64,000 nt of DNA from Sunxiuqinia indica (GCF_009847015.1 NZ_WVEM01000002.1:124001-188000), one strand, 5' to 3'. Counted from the first letter of the stretch, positions 7,920 through 16,718 are shown. Program-made: numbers and translations. The notes: generated from the letters alone by a model not told the origin.

Positions 7920-8789
7920 TTATTTTACTTCTATCACTAAGTATTTGCTTGTTCGCCAGAACTGATCAGGATCATTGATGACCAATTTCTCAACCGGATC
8001 TTCACCAACCAGTTCAAAACTTCCTGCCTGATGAGTCGTAACGACATGTGCTTTTCTTGTATTCAAACTAATTTCAGTGACATTCCGGATATCAATTTTT
8101 GTAAATAAGTCCGGGTTAAAATCCTTACGAAATTTCAATGTACGTCCTAAGCCTAAAAAACCGCCTGTCTTTTCAACGATTCCATTCTCCACCAGCTCAT
8201 CATCCGTTCCGAAAACATAATATCCCGTATTTAACTCGGCGGTTTGAATATCGATCACTTCCGCCTTTTCTTTAATTTCTTTCGACTGAATTTCGGCTTT
8301 CTCCTGAGCTTCAACCAAATCTTTAGTCAACTCAGAAACATCAATGTCCATTTTCTCAAGGGCCATTCTCAGTTCTGCAATTTGATCGTCTTTCTCTTCC
8401 AACTGGGTAGTCATCATATCAAGCATACGTTGCATTTCATTAATCCGATAGCCCGAGTTGCCTAGCTTTTTCTTTTGACTTTCAACCAATTCCTTATTTC
8501 TTATCAGTAAATCAGAAATCAGTTTAATGTCATTCAGAATTTTTTTCTTTTCACTTACTTTTGGCTCTGCATTATTTAACGACTCCAGATTAACAATTTC
8601 TTCCAGCTTTTTAATGGAGTCCAAATTAGTCTGAATCTCATTCATCGACCCTACAAAATCGTTGATTGTAGAATCCTTTGCTTCAGCTACGGTTCTCAAA
8701 CTATCCTGCACTTCTTGCATGCGATCAATTTTCTTTTGTTGGCACGAGGCCAAAAATACGACTACGATTATAAAAATTAGTTTCTTCAT
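7920..8789 (-). CDS. Coiled-coil lipoprotein, Cbp1 (collagen-binding adhesin)-like family
   Basis: 289 residues from the ATG at 8789. The upstream ATG at 8810 is excluded because it overlaps the predicted -7 element. The signal peptide ends in a lipobox (VVFLASCQQKK), so the protein is lipid-anchored. Residues 30-185 form a long heptad-patterned coiled coil rich in E, K and L. The C-terminal globular part contains YYVFGTDDELVENGIVEKT and a final FWRTSKYLVIEV. This layout matches the Bacteroidota family annotated as Cbp1-type collagen-binding adhesin. The adhesin label comes from one experimental system, and here the role is more safely called envelope lipoprotein. Confidence 0.75.
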   Translation of the reverse strand: MKKLIFIIVVVFLASCQQKKIDRMQEVQDSLRTVAEAKDSTINDFVGSMNEIQTNLDSIKKLEEIVNLESLNNAEPKVSEKKKILNDIKLISDLLIRNKELVESQKKKLGNSGYRINEMQRMLDMMTTQLEEKDDQIAELRMALEKMDIDVSELTKDLVEAQEKAEIQSKEIKEKAEVIDIQTAELNTGYYVFGTDDELVENGIVEKTGGFLGLGRTLKFRKDFNPDLFTKIDIRNVTEISLNTRKAHVVTTHQAGSFELVGEDPVEKLVINDPDQFWRTSKYLVIEVK

Positions 8790-8807
8790 GATCAGATTGT
8801 TTTTAAT

Positions 8808-8815
8808 CAAAGTTA
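8808..8815 (-). promoter_or_regulatory. Predicted -7 element, minus strand (TAACTTTG)
   Basis: Reverse complement of CAAAGTTA; an exact TAnnTTTG match about 18 nt before the preferred ATG at 8789. Transcription would start near 8801, leaving a leader of about a dozen bases. Confidence 0.5.
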
Positions 8816-8892
8816 AAACACTTTCTTGTTAGTTGCTCTATCCACCAGCGACTATATATTGCATTTTGGGGATAAACTTCCACAATGTGTTA

Positions 8893-9669
8893 TTATTTAT
8901 GACAAAGTCGGTGAATTTCCTCCATTTGCATCTTCGTTTCGTTATAGCCTATTTGGTATATTTCATCTGCTTTAGCGAAATCCATTGGACTGTAGCCATC
9001 CAGTTTCTCTGGTTCGAGCAAAAAGTCACACAACTCGAGTTTCGACTGTGAGCTTTGTCCTATAACAATTCGCAAACACCGTTCCGAAATTTGCTTCATT
9101 CCCCGTATTTCATCAATCTGGCCGACATGAGTTACATGCACTCCAATAAGAACATCCACCTTTCCGACCAAAGGCTCTACCGGTAAATTATTTAAAAGGC
9201 CACCATCCACATAGGTCTGTTCATTAATAACTTGAGGTTCAAATAATATAGGAATTGAAGCTGAAGCCAATACATATGGAATCAGTTTACCCTCCGAAAT
9301 CACTTCATACTCTCCGCTATTCAAGTTTGTAACTGCACAATGAAACTTCTTATTCAGTGATTCAAAATCCTTATCTCCAACAAACTCTTTCAGGATACCT
9401 TCCACTTTTCCCATTTCAAAAAAGCCATTCGAAGGTAATTTCCAACTAACTATCCGATAAATTTTACGACGTTTTATCTCTCTCAATATTTCAAGTGGCG
9501 AAGTTCCGGCAGCATATAAAACGCCCACCAAAGCCCCCATGCTTGTTCCTGAAATCTCATCAGGTATAATTCCATTCTCTTCGAGGGCCTGTAAAACACC
9601 TAGGTGGGCAATCCCAAGAGCTCCGCCACCGCTAAGCGCGATGCCTATTTTTGTTTTCTGTTTTTTCAT
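8893..9669 (-). CDS. Patatin-like phospholipase (RssA/YchK type)
   Basis: 258 residues. The oxyanion-hole motif GGGALGIAHLGVLQAL is at residues 14-29, the nucleophile elbow GTSMG follows at about 41, and the catalytic Asp is in YVDGGLLNNLPVEPL (about 153). These three define the patatin Ser-Asp dyad hydrolases. There is no signal peptide, so the enzyme should be cytoplasmic or membrane-associated, cleaving acyl esters of phospholipids. Length is typical of the single-domain RssA-like bacterial group. The gene stands alone, divergent from mfd, with a perfect dyad about 40 nt upstream. Confidence 0.88.
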   Translation of the reverse strand: MKKQKTKIGIALSGGGALGIAHLGVLQALEENGIIPDEISGTSMGALVGVLYAAGTSPLEILREIKRRKIYRIVSWKLPSNGFFEMGKVEGILKEFVGDKDFESLNKKFHCAVTNLNSGEYEVISEGKLIPYVLASASIPILFEPQVINEQTYVDGGLLNNLPVEPLVGKVDVLIGVHVTHVGQIDEIRGMKQISERCLRIVIGQSSQSKLELCDFLLEPEKLDGYSPMDFAKADEIYQIGYNETKMQMEEIHRLCHK

Positions 9670-9709
9670 TTCGAAAAGTTAGCAAGTAATCAAATACAAA
9701 CAAAAAAAC

Positions 9710-9727
9710 ATTGTCAATCATGACAAT
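9710..9727. promoter_or_regulatory. Perfect dyad ATTGTCA-N4-TGACAAT
   Basis: A 7-bp inverted repeat around 4 nt lies in the divergent region between the patatin and mfd genes, 41 nt before the patatin start. Read on the minus strand it is followed at once by a 7-T run, so it could be an operator or a short leader terminator. Confidence 0.45.
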
Positions 9728-9827
9728 AAAATGGAGTTCGTCAGCAGCAATTGCAAACTAATTCCATTTTTTACTTAGGCAAAACACATTAAAAAAGAAA
9801 TCATCAAGTCAAGAAAAAACTATTCTC

Positions 9828-9835
9828 TATCTTTG
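9828..9835 (+). promoter_or_regulatory. Predicted -7 element for mfd (TATCTTTG)
   Basis: Exact TAnnTTTG match. The start of transcription would fall near 9842, leaving about 13 nt before the TTG start codon of mfd. The same 8-mer occurs before the YhcH gene (16108) and before fmt (48518). Confidence 0.6.
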
Positions 9836-9854
9836 TTCGAAATTTTTTTGGATA

Positions 9855-12800
9855 TTGGAATTGCAGGGTTTTAAAAAAGTATTTGAAAAGCTTGAGGTTA
9901 TTCAACCCATGCTGAAAAAGATGAGTACTCCGGGTGAAAAAATCCACCTATCGGGGCTTGTTGGTTCGTCGCAAACAGTACTGGCGTCGTTGATAGCAGA
10001 AAAGCATAACCAGCCGCTTGTTTTTATATTGAACGACAAAGAGGAAGCGGCCTATTTCTATGATGATCTGGCTAATTTGAATACGAACTCTCCCCTGTAC
10101 TTTTTTCCAAGTTCGTATAAAAAATCGGTGCAATACAATACAATTGAGCAGGAAAATATCATTCTGCGAACTGAAGTGCTAAATCAGCTGCACAGCGAAA
10201 ATCACATCAGCATCGTTACCTATCCGGAAGCCTTAGTCGAAAAAGTGATCTCCGGCGAAGGACTGGATTCAAACAGTTTCCCGGTACATAAAAACGACAA
10301 ATTATCGATTGATTTTTTAAATGATGTCCTTTTTGAATATGGATTTGAGCGGGTTGATTTCGTCGTTGAGCCGGGACAGTATTCCATCAGGGGAAGCTTA
10401 GTCGACATTTATTCCTTTTCTCATGAAGATCCGTACCGACTTGATTTTTTTGGAGACGAAGTCGATAGTATTCGAAGTTTTGATATTGAGAACCAATTCT
10501 CAAAAGAACAACTCAAAAAAATTGTTATTATTCCCAATATTCAGGATGGACTTTCAGAAGAAAAAAGAGATAATTTCCTGAGTTTTATTCCTGAAAAAAC
10601 GAGCATCTACATCAAAGATGTGTCATTGGTTGGCGATTTAATCGATCAGATTTATCAGCAAACAATAACCAACGAAGATTTACCGGAGAGGTTAATCAAT
10701 CAGATAATTTCCGGTAGTGATTTTCTTACAAAACTGAAAGAATTCACATGTCTGGAAACAGGGCCAGGAAACTACTTTAACACACCGCTGGAATTTGAGT
10801 TTAACAACTCTCCACAACCGGTTTTTAACAAAAACTTTGAACTTTTAGCTCAAAACCTACAGCAAAATTCGGCTGAAGGATACACTAATTTCATACATTC
10901 GGCCAACGAAAAACAAATTGAGCGGCTGCATGCTATTTTTAAAGATCAAAACCTGAATGTTGAATTTACTGACCTCTATTTCACCCTGCATGAAGGCTTC
11001 ATTGATCATGATTTAAAAATATGCTGTTATACCGATCACCAGATTTTTGAGCGCTACCACCGTTTCAAACTAAAAACACGAAAGCCTCAAAAAGAAAGCA
11101 TCTCACTAAAGGAGCTTAACAAACTGCATCAAGGTGATTATGTGGTGCATATTGATCATGGAATTGGAAAATTCGCAGGTCTGGTAAAAACCGAGGTAAA
11201 CGGCAAAATGCAAGAAGCCATTCGCCTGGTTTATCGCGACAGTGACGTGCTATTTGTTAGCATCCATTCGCTGCACCGTATTTCAAAATATAAGGGTAAA
11301 GACGGAGTTGAGCCCAAAATTAACAAACTGGGAACTGGTGCATGGCAAAAAATGAAAGACCGCACCAAGAAAAAGGTGAAGGATATTGCCAAAGATTTGA
11401 TTGCCCTTTATGCGGAACGAAGAAAAGAAAAAGGCTTCGCTTTTTCGCCTGATTCGTACCTGCAAAATGAACTGGAAGCATCTTTTATTTATGAAGATAC
11501 GCCCGACCAAATGAAAGCGACTGTGGCACTCAAAGAAGACATGGAGCGCGAAATGCCAATGGACCGACTGGTTTGCGGGGATGTTGGGTTCGGAAAAACG
11601 GAAATCGCTGTGCGTGGCGCATTTAAAGCTGTGGCCGACAGCAAGCAAGTGGCCATACTCGTTCCCACTACAATCCTGGCTTTGCAGCATTACAAAACCT
11701 TTTCGGAGCGCTTAAAAGACTTCCCGGCCCGCATTGAGTATGTGAGTCGGTTGCGGCCTACCGCCGAAGTTAAAAAGGTATTGCGTGAAGTTGCTGCCGG
11801 CAATATTGACATCTTAATTGGAACCCATCGCCTGATAGGGAAAGATGTGAAGTTTAAAGACCTCGGATTACTGGTTGTTGACGAAGAGCAGAAGTTTGGC
11901 GTTTCGGTCAAGGAAAAGTTGAAACAGCTGAAGGTGAATGTTGATACGCTGACGCTAACGGCTACTCCAATTCCCCGAACACTACAGTTTTCATTGATGG
12001 GTGCGCGGGATTTATCCATCATACAAACACCTCCACCCAACCGCTACCCAATTATTACCGAGCTGCATGGTTTTAACGAAGAAGTGATCCGCGAAGCAAT
12101 CAACTACGAAGTTGCTCGAAACGGACAAGTATTTTTTATCCACAACCGGGTGCAAAATATTCATGAAGTTGAAGCCACCATCAAACGAATGGTTCCGGGT
12201 GTAAAGACTATTGTTGGTCACGGCCAGATGGATGGTCCAAAGTTGGAGAAAATTATGCTCGACTTTATCAATGGCGAGTACGATGTGCTAATTGCCACAA
12301 CTATTATTGAGTCAGGACTGGATATTCCAAATGCAAATACAATCATCATCAATCATGCACAGAATTTTGGCTTAAGCGATTTGCATCAATTGCGTGGACG
12401 CGTGGGCCGCTCTAATAAAAAGGCTTTTTGCTATTTACTGGCACCTCCACTATCAACACTAAGTCCTGAAGCCCGCCGACGACTGAGGGCGATTGAAGAA
12501 TTTTCGGAGCTGGGAAGTGGGTTCAACATTGCCATGCGCGATCTTGATATTCGTGGTGCAGGAAATCTTTTGGGTGCCGAGCAAAGTGGTTTTATTGCCG
12601 ATATTGGTTACGAAACTTATCACCGGATCCTGAACGAAGCGATGCAGGAACTTAAACAAGGTGAATACCAGGAACTATTTAAAGATGAGCAAAAAGATGC
12701 CGGACAAGCCTTTTTGCAAAACCAGTTTGTCAACGATTGCCAGATTGATACTGACATGGAATTGCTGTTTCCAGACCAATACATCCAGAGTATTTCGGAG

Positions 12801-13184
12801 CGGATGCTGCTATATCGCGAGCTGGATAATATGGAAACCGAGGACGCATTACACCAATTTGAATTGGGCTTGATCGACCGTTTTGGCAAACTACCCAAAG
12901 CCAGCCAAGAACTGTTGGAAGTCGTTCGTTTACGCTGGGTGGCTATCGAACTCGGGATTGAACGTATCATTCTAAAAAACAAGAAGATGGTCTGCTACTT
13001 TGTATCCGATCAGCAGTCTGACTACTACCAATCGCCGGCTTTTACCAAAGTACTCCAATTCGTTCAGCAAAACCCATCCATGTGCAAAATGAAGGAGAAA
13101 AAAGATAAACTCAGCCTGAGCTTTGATCAGGTAAAATCCATTTTATCAGCAAAAGCTATTTTAGACGAAATTAGCAAAAGCTAA
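9855..13184 (+). CDS. mfd: Transcription-repair coupling factor
   Basis: 1109 residues. Mfd removes RNA polymerase stalled at DNA lesions and recruits UvrA. Domains in order: UvrB-like damage module (about 30-330), the RNA-polymerase-interacting CarD/RID domain (LHQGDYVVHIDHGIGKFAGL, about 425), then the RecG-like translocase with Walker A CGDVGFGKTEIAV (about 573), VVDEEQKFG (DEEQ box, about 675) and LTATPIPRTLQFSLMGARD (about 697), and the C-terminal TRCF domain. The start is TTG at 9855 (MELQGFKKVFEKLE). No in-frame ATG exists between the predicted promoter and it, and the next ATG (9909) would remove conserved N-terminal residues. Length is normal. Confidence 0.96.
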   Translation: MELQGFKKVFEKLEVIQPMLKKMSTPGEKIHLSGLVGSSQTVLASLIAEKHNQPLVFILNDKEEAAYFYDDLANLNTNSPLYFFPSSYKKSVQYNTIEQENIILRTEVLNQLHSENHISIVTYPEALVEKVISGEGLDSNSFPVHKNDKLSIDFLNDVLFEYGFERVDFVVEPGQYSIRGSLVDIYSFSHEDPYRLDFFGDEVDSIRSFDIENQFSKEQLKKIVIIPNIQDGLSEEKRDNFLSFIPEKTSIYIKDVSLVGDLIDQIYQQTITNEDLPERLINQIISGSDFLTKLKEFTCLETGPGNYFNTPLEFEFNNSPQPVFNKNFELLAQNLQQNSAEGYTNFIHSANEKQIERLHAIFKDQNLNVEFTDLYFTLHEGFIDHDLKICCYTDHQIFERYHRFKLKTRKPQKESISLKELNKLHQGDYVVHIDHGIGKFAGLVKTEVNGKMQEAIRLVYRDSDVLFVSIHSLHRISKYKGKDGVEPKINKLGTGAWQKMKDRTKKKVKDIAKDLIALYAERRKEKGFAFSPDSYLQNELEASFIYEDTPDQMKATVALKEDMEREMPMDRLVCGDVGFGKTEIAVRGAFKAVADSKQVAILVPTTILALQHYKTFSERLKDFPARIEYVSRLRPTAEVKKVLREVAAGNIDILIGTHRLIGKDVKFKDLGLLVVDEEQKFGVSVKEKLKQLKVNVDTLTLTATPIPRTLQFSLMGARDLSIIQTPPPNRYPIITELHGFNEEVIREAINYEVARNGQVFFIHNRVQNIHEVEATIKRMVPGVKTIVGHGQMDGPKLEKIMLDFINGEYDVLIATTIIESGLDIPNANTIIINHAQNFGLSDLHQLRGRVGRSNKKAFCYLLAPPLSTLSPEARRRLRAIEEFSELGSGFNIAMRDLDIRGAGNLLGAEQSGFIADIGYETYHRILNEAMQELKQGEYQELFKDEQKDAGQAFLQNQFVNDCQIDTDMELLFPDQYIQSISERMLLYRELDNMETEDALHQFELGLIDRFGKLPKASQELLEVVRLRWVAIELGIERIILKNKKMVCYFVSDQQSDYYQSPAFTKVLQFVQQNPSMCKMKEKKDKLSLSFDQVKSILSAKAILDEISKS

Positions 13185-13197
13185 CTGCACATCCTTG

Positions 13198-13220
13198 ATT
13201 TTCGGTCATTCACCGAAAAT
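13198..13220 (+). terminator. Possible terminator after mfd
   Basis: ATTTTCGGT pairs with ACCGAAAAT around a 5-nt loop, 14 nt after the mfd stop. No proper T-run follows, so termination is uncertain. Confidence 0.4.
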
Positions 13221-13277
13221 TTATACATCTTCTAATAAAAGTTCCAGATGTTGAATTTAGAAAAACACCGTTATTTT

Positions 13278-13305
13278 TTGTTCATACTATTGCGTTTTAG
13301 CTTTG
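13278..13305 (+). promoter_or_regulatory. Predicted promoter, TTG-N17-TAGCTTTG
   Basis: An exact -7 element at 13298-13305 with a TTG (end of TTTTTTG) 17 nt before it. The usual spacing is 19-21, so the -33 box is approximate. It serves the methionine-rich secreted protein. Confidence 0.55.
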
Positions 13306-13346
13306 CATAATCTATTTTTATCAAACAAAAGCTAAAAAATCAATTT

Positions 13347-14252
13347 ATGAAAATCTCAAAAGCCACCTTGTTACTAGTTATTGTCAGTCTGTTTTTTTCG
13401 TTTTCAACTCAGGCAAAACCTAAAAAACTCCTTCGATTAAACCTTGAAAAAGGTGCTGTTTACGAAATGACCATGAACATGGATAACCATATGGATCAGG
13501 AGATGATGGGACAACAAATAAAAATGGATCAGAAAATGCAAATGGTTACTTCGATAACTGTTGCCGATGTGCTTTCGAACAAAAATTTCATGCTCACTTA
13601 TCAATACAAATCGATAAAAATGGACATGGAAACCATGGGACAAACCATGTCTTTTAACACGGATAATCCTGACGACGACAATCCTGCCTCAAGCATGCTG
13701 AAAGGCATGACGAAAGTTGAGCTTAAAATGGAAATCACCTCACGCGGAGAAGTTGTTAATATAGAGGGATTCGAAAGTTTCAATAATGCATTTGGCCAAA
13801 ATCCACAACTAAAAGGAATGCTACAAATGTTTTCAGACAAGGAAGCATTCAAGTCCAACTTCAGTAAAACATTTAGCTACTTTCCTGAAGATAAAGTATC
13901 AGTTGGCGACGCATGGAATTCAACTCAGCAGTTGAAAGATTTTATGAATATGAATTTTGAGATGCACTTTAAGGTGACAGACATTGAAGATGAAAAAATT
14001 ACGCTGGATGTAAACTCAGATTTCAACTCCAATTCGCCCATTGAACAAGGAGGGATCAAGATGGAAATGGACATGACCGGCAAACAAAATGGCGAAATGA
14101 AAATCAATTCTGAAGATGGCATGGTGAGTTCTTCTGATCTCTCCCAAGATATTTCGATGCTTATGAAAATGACCAATCCACAAACTCAAGAAGAACAGGA
14201 AATTCCGATGGAAATGCAATCAACCGTGAAGATTTCTGTCATCAAATTCTAG
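13347..14252 (+). CDS. Methionine-rich secreted DUF6263-like protein
   Basis: 301 residues with a signal peptide cleaved near STQA (residue 23). By my count about 33 residues are methionine, clustered in strings such as MTMNMDNHMDQEMMG (residues 41-55) and KMEMDMTG. The arrangement (signal peptide, KLLRLNLEKGAVYEM opening, long beta-rich body, EGFESF and YFPEDKVSVGDAWNS segments) matches the DUF6263 family of Bacteroidota periplasmic proteins, whose role is unknown. Methionine clusters can bind Cu(I) in other periplasmic proteins, but no metal function is shown here. It has its own promoter and no partner genes. Confidence 0.7.
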   Translation: MKISKATLLLVIVSLFFSFSTQAKPKKLLRLNLEKGAVYEMTMNMDNHMDQEMMGQQIKMDQKMQMVTSITVADVLSNKNFMLTYQYKSIKMDMETMGQTMSFNTDNPDDDNPASSMLKGMTKVELKMEITSRGEVVNIEGFESFNNAFGQNPQLKGMLQMFSDKEAFKSNFSKTFSYFPEDKVSVGDAWNSTQQLKDFMNMNFEMHFKVTDIEDEKITLDVNSDFNSNSPIEQGGIKMEMDMTGKQNGEMKINSEDGMVSSSDLSQDISMLMKMTNPQTQEEQEIPMEMQSTVKISVIKF

Positions 14253-14440
14253 CCCCAAGTGCTATTATTTATTGGGCTACCGAAACGACGGTTGTCACAC
14301 CATGAAAAGTGCCTTTGCTGAATTTCTCAGAATAAATCAGGATAAATAATTAAAACTAGCTGATTTAAGGATGAATGATGAATCTCGTTTAGCTCCTTTC
14401 CCGCTTGAGCTCGAGAATGCCTGTGAAAACAGTAAGAATG

Positions 14441-14470
14441 AAAAAAGCTTGCAGAAAACTGCAAGCTTTT
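14441..14470 (-). terminator. Terminator of tRNA-Gln
   Basis: A perfect 12-bp stem (CTGCAAGCTTTT with AAAAGCTTGCAG) and a 4-nt loop. On the minus strand it runs into Ts, and it begins 4 nt after the 3' end of the tRNA. Confidence 0.85.
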
Positions 14471-14473
14471 CAG

Positions 14474-14546
14474 TTGACCCGCCAGGGCTCGAACCTGGAC
14501 TCTTCTGGACCAAAACCAGACGTGTTGCCAATTACACCACGGGTCA
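14474..14546 (-). tRNA. tRNA-Gln (anticodon TTG)
   Basis: On the minus strand the cloverleaf reads TGACCCG (acceptor), a D arm with GTGTAATTGGCAACAC, the anticodon arm TCTGG-TTTTGGT-CCAGA with TTG in the loop, and a T arm CCAGG-TTCGAGC-CCTGG, closing with CGGGTCA and discriminator A at 14474. All stems pair. The weak U1-A72 first pair is a known hallmark of tRNA-Gln. CCA is not encoded. It stands alone with its own promoter and terminator. Confidence 0.96.
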
Positions 14547-14576
14547 ATCATTATTGTCTTTTCTTTAAAGACGCTG

Positions 14577-14605
14577 CAAAAATATAAAAAAAATCATTCG
14601 GCCAA
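14577..14605 (-). promoter_or_regulatory. Promoter of tRNA-Gln (TTG-N18-TATTTTTG)
   Basis: On the minus strand TTG (14605-14603) is followed after 18 nt by TATTTTTG (14584-14577), an exact TAnnTTTG. The predicted start near 14570 lies about 24 nt before the mature tRNA. Confidence 0.6.
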
Positions 14606-14679
14606 TCATTTTTAAAGAAAAAAAACGAGCTTTTTAAAGGGTGTCACCGAAGCGAATTGAAAATGAGTATTTAGCTGTC

Positions 14680-15207
14680 TTAAATTTTTTTCGATCCGTA
14701 TAGTTTCGCAAGCAATTTTTTCCCGCGCGACCGGATACCCGCAGAATCATGAAACTCCATTTGATGTTCAATCAACTGAGCAAGTTCGGGTTTGAATTCA
14801 GGAATCGTTTTCGAAATCTCAAATAAAATCTGCATCGCATGAACGCGAATGGCGATGGGGCGTGAAGCATTTGTAAATTCGGTCATTGCATGATCCCACA
14901 GGAAAGATAACTTTTCGCGGGGTATCGGATTAAGGCTGATAAGTTTCAATAGGTGTCGAAGCTTACTCTCATTCGAAGTAAAAGTTAGTGCTTCAACAAA
15001 CTGTGGAATAAATGGACGAACCAGTTGCGGTTTCTTTTCATGGACTTTGTCGATGATCCAAATAGCTCGCCAGCTTTGTTTTTTGGAGTCATTCAATCCG
15101 ATGACAATTAGATCTTTAATTTTATTGGGGTAGTCAATTAAGTAATCAATCAGAATATGTATGTTTTCCCAACTGTCTAAAAAAGTATAAAACTCGTCAC
15201 GCTTCAT
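14680..15207 (-). CDS. HEAT/ARM-repeat-like cytoplasmic protein of unknown function
   Basis: 175 residues, almost entirely predicted helix. Paired amphipathic helices repeat at roughly 30-35 residue spacing (for example SWRAIWIIDKVHEKKPQLV, then ESKLRHLLKLISLNP, then IRVHAMQILFEISKTIPEF), which is the look of HEAT-type repeats. No signal peptide, membrane segment or catalytic motif is visible. Such folds usually bind proteins or nucleic acid, but no partner can be named. It lies 62 nt downstream of a membrane protein gene on the same strand and may be co-transcribed with it. Confidence 0.65.
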   Translation of the reverse strand: MKRDEFYTFLDSWENIHILIDYLIDYPNKIKDLIVIGLNDSKKQSWRAIWIIDKVHEKKPQLVRPFIPQFVEALTFTSNESKLRHLLKLISLNPIPREKLSFLWDHAMTEFTNASRPIAIRVHAMQILFEISKTIPEFKPELAQLIEHQMEFHDSAGIRSRGKKLLAKLYGSKKI

Positions 15208-15269
15208 GTCTTAATAATTCCTTCTTTTGAATTATTAAAGATAAGGTTTTGAGTATCGAAGAGCAATAA

Positions 15270-15776
15270 TTAAAGTGGCTTTGCGAAAACGATTGTGATG
15301 GCAGAGAAGATAAGTGACCATCCTAAAATGGAAAGAACCATATAGGCAAACACATATTTTTTTCTGGAATAATATCGATTCAGTAAAAATGCTCCCAGTG
15401 GAATACTGAGAAATATTGGTGTAGCCACGATGATTCCCAAGAAACCGTATTTGTTTCGGAACTTCACGAAAAGTCTTCTTTTTCGTAATGATTTGGGTGA
15501 TTTAATTTTAAATTTCTGAATGAAGCGATTCAAATCAACCCGGAGATATTTGGCGGAAAAATGAACGGCATGAATTTTATTTCGTTTTACGAAATTGATT
15601 AAAACGGTACTCAGGTAGTAAAAAAAGAAAAACCCACTAATTCCACCTACAGTTACGGCAATAATAGCCTGTGTTTTATCCAACCCGATGAGCAACGCAT
15701 AAGGAAATGTGATAAAATACTTAACTGTAGCTAAAAGGAAAACATGAATTAATTTTACAACTCCGAATAAGTCCAT
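15270..15776 (-). CDS. Small multi-pass membrane protein, unknown function
   Basis: 168 residues. Hydrophobic segments at about 8-30, 38-62, 112-133 and 143-165 suggest four membrane helices. A strongly basic central loop (FKIKSPKSLRKRRLFVKFRN, about 88-107) lies between helices 2 and 3. The stretch GFLGIIVATPIFLSIPLGAFL recalls the proline-containing re-entrant segment of small exporter-like families (PF06695 type), but the match is loose and no transport substrate is implied. A -7 element lies 34 nt upstream. Confidence 0.65.
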   Translation of the reverse strand: MDLFGVVKLIHVFLLATVKYFITFPYALLIGLDKTQAIIAVTVGGISGFFFFYYLSTVLINFVKRNKIHAVHFSAKYLRVDLNRFIQKFKIKSPKSLRKRRLFVKFRNKYGFLGIIVATPIFLSIPLGAFLLNRYYSRKKYVFAYMVLSILGWSLIFSAITIVFAKPL

Positions 15777-15809
15777 CCCCGCAATAAGTTTTATCTATTT
15801 TAAAAATAT

Positions 15810-15817
15810 CAAATCTA
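15810..15817 (-). promoter_or_regulatory. Predicted -7 element, minus strand (TAGATTTG)
   Basis: Reverse complement of CAAATCTA, an exact TAnnTTTG match 34 nt before the ATG of the small membrane protein. Confidence 0.45.
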
Positions 15818-16107
15818 AAGTTGGAGAATAAAATTGGAATTTGAGTATGTTGTAATTAAAGTTTAATATTTGTTAACATTGTAGTTCATAATTATTTAAC
15901 CTTGATTTTCATAAACCTCAAGTGGTTGCATTAAAAGCACGATCGAATGTGCATGAACAGTTCTGTCGAATTTGAATCACAAAATGGCACAAATGACGAT
16001 TTTTGTAAGTCTTTGATATTCTGTGAGTCTTTAGTTTTTACTTCAAGTTCGCCAGTATAACCGGCTCAATTGTGGTATGAAAACGGACATTCAGCAAAGC
16101 ATTTTCA

Positions 16108-16115
16108 TATCTTTG
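16108..16115 (+). promoter_or_regulatory. Predicted -7 element (TATCTTTG)
   Basis: Exact match. The following bases TTCAAAATTATTTTTTT closely resemble those after the mfd element, so the two promoters share more than the core octamer. Confidence 0.55.
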
Positions 16116-16156
16116 TTCAAAATTATTTTTTTAGTTGATTTATAAGGATTGGGAAA

Positions 16157-16678
16157 ATGAAGGAAATGCAAGAATGGTTCCATAGCAAGCAATGGGGAGA
16201 ATTGGTTGATATACAAGCACACGCTTCCATTAATTTAATTGAGTTTTACGAGCAGTATCATGCTCATCCGGATTGGTGGCAAAAAGTATTCGACTTTTTA
16301 AAACAAGACTTAAAGTCGTTGGAGGTGGGAAAATATCCGTTGGTAGGAGATCGAGTATTTGCAATGGTTTCGGAATATGAGACTAAAAGCCCTCAAGATG
16401 CAAAATGGGAAGCTCATAGAAAATATATTGATTTACAATATGTCGTAGCAGGGCAGGAAGTAATAGGTGTTTTGCCACTTGGAAAGACTATCGATCCTAA
16501 GGATTATAACGAACAAAAAGACTTGATTTTCTTTGGCGAACAAGATGGTGAGTTTTTTACTGCGACACCAGATTGCTTTTTCTTGTTTTTTCCGGACGAT
16601 GTGCATCGCCCTTGTATGATGATCGAACAATCGGAGCCTGTAAAAAAGCTTGTTATTAAGATTGCCGTTGCCGAATAA
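16157..16678 (+). CDS. YhcH/YjgK/YiaL family (DUF386) cupin-like protein
   Basis: 173 residues. Conserved blocks of the family are visible: WEAHRKYIDLQYVVAGQE (about residues 93-110), a GVLPL turn, and FFPDDVHRPCM (about 149-159), which supplies histidines of the metal site. Relatives (YhcH, EbgC) are Zn- or metal-binding beta-sandwich proteins linked to sugar metabolism, often sialic acid or galactosides, perhaps as anomerases. No sugar catabolic genes are adjacent here. It is transcribed alone and converges on the lycopene cyclase gene 40 nt away. Confidence 0.85.
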   Translation: MKEMQEWFHSKQWGELVDIQAHASINLIEFYEQYHAHPDWWQKVFDFLKQDLKSLEVGKYPLVGDRVFAMVSEYETKSPQDAKWEAHRKYIDLQYVVAGQEVIGVLPLGKTIDPKDYNEQKDLIFFGEQDGEFFTATPDCFFLFFPDDVHRPCMMIEQSEPVKKLVIKIAVAE

Positions 16679-16718
16679 AGGCTAGTCAGGCAAAATGTTG
16701 CTTTTGGTGGTTGGTGAT

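Larger units (their letters stand above)
15777..16156. other. Divergent intergenic region, 380 nt
   Basis: AT-rich and non-coding. It holds one predicted promoter for each flanking gene (15810-15817 minus, 16108-16115 plus). I see no hairpin, RNA gene or repeat in the middle. Confidence 0.7.

Noticed and set aside
10220-12982. Several antisense reading frames inside mfd
   Set aside because: They shadow a strongly supported essential-type gene and show no motifs.
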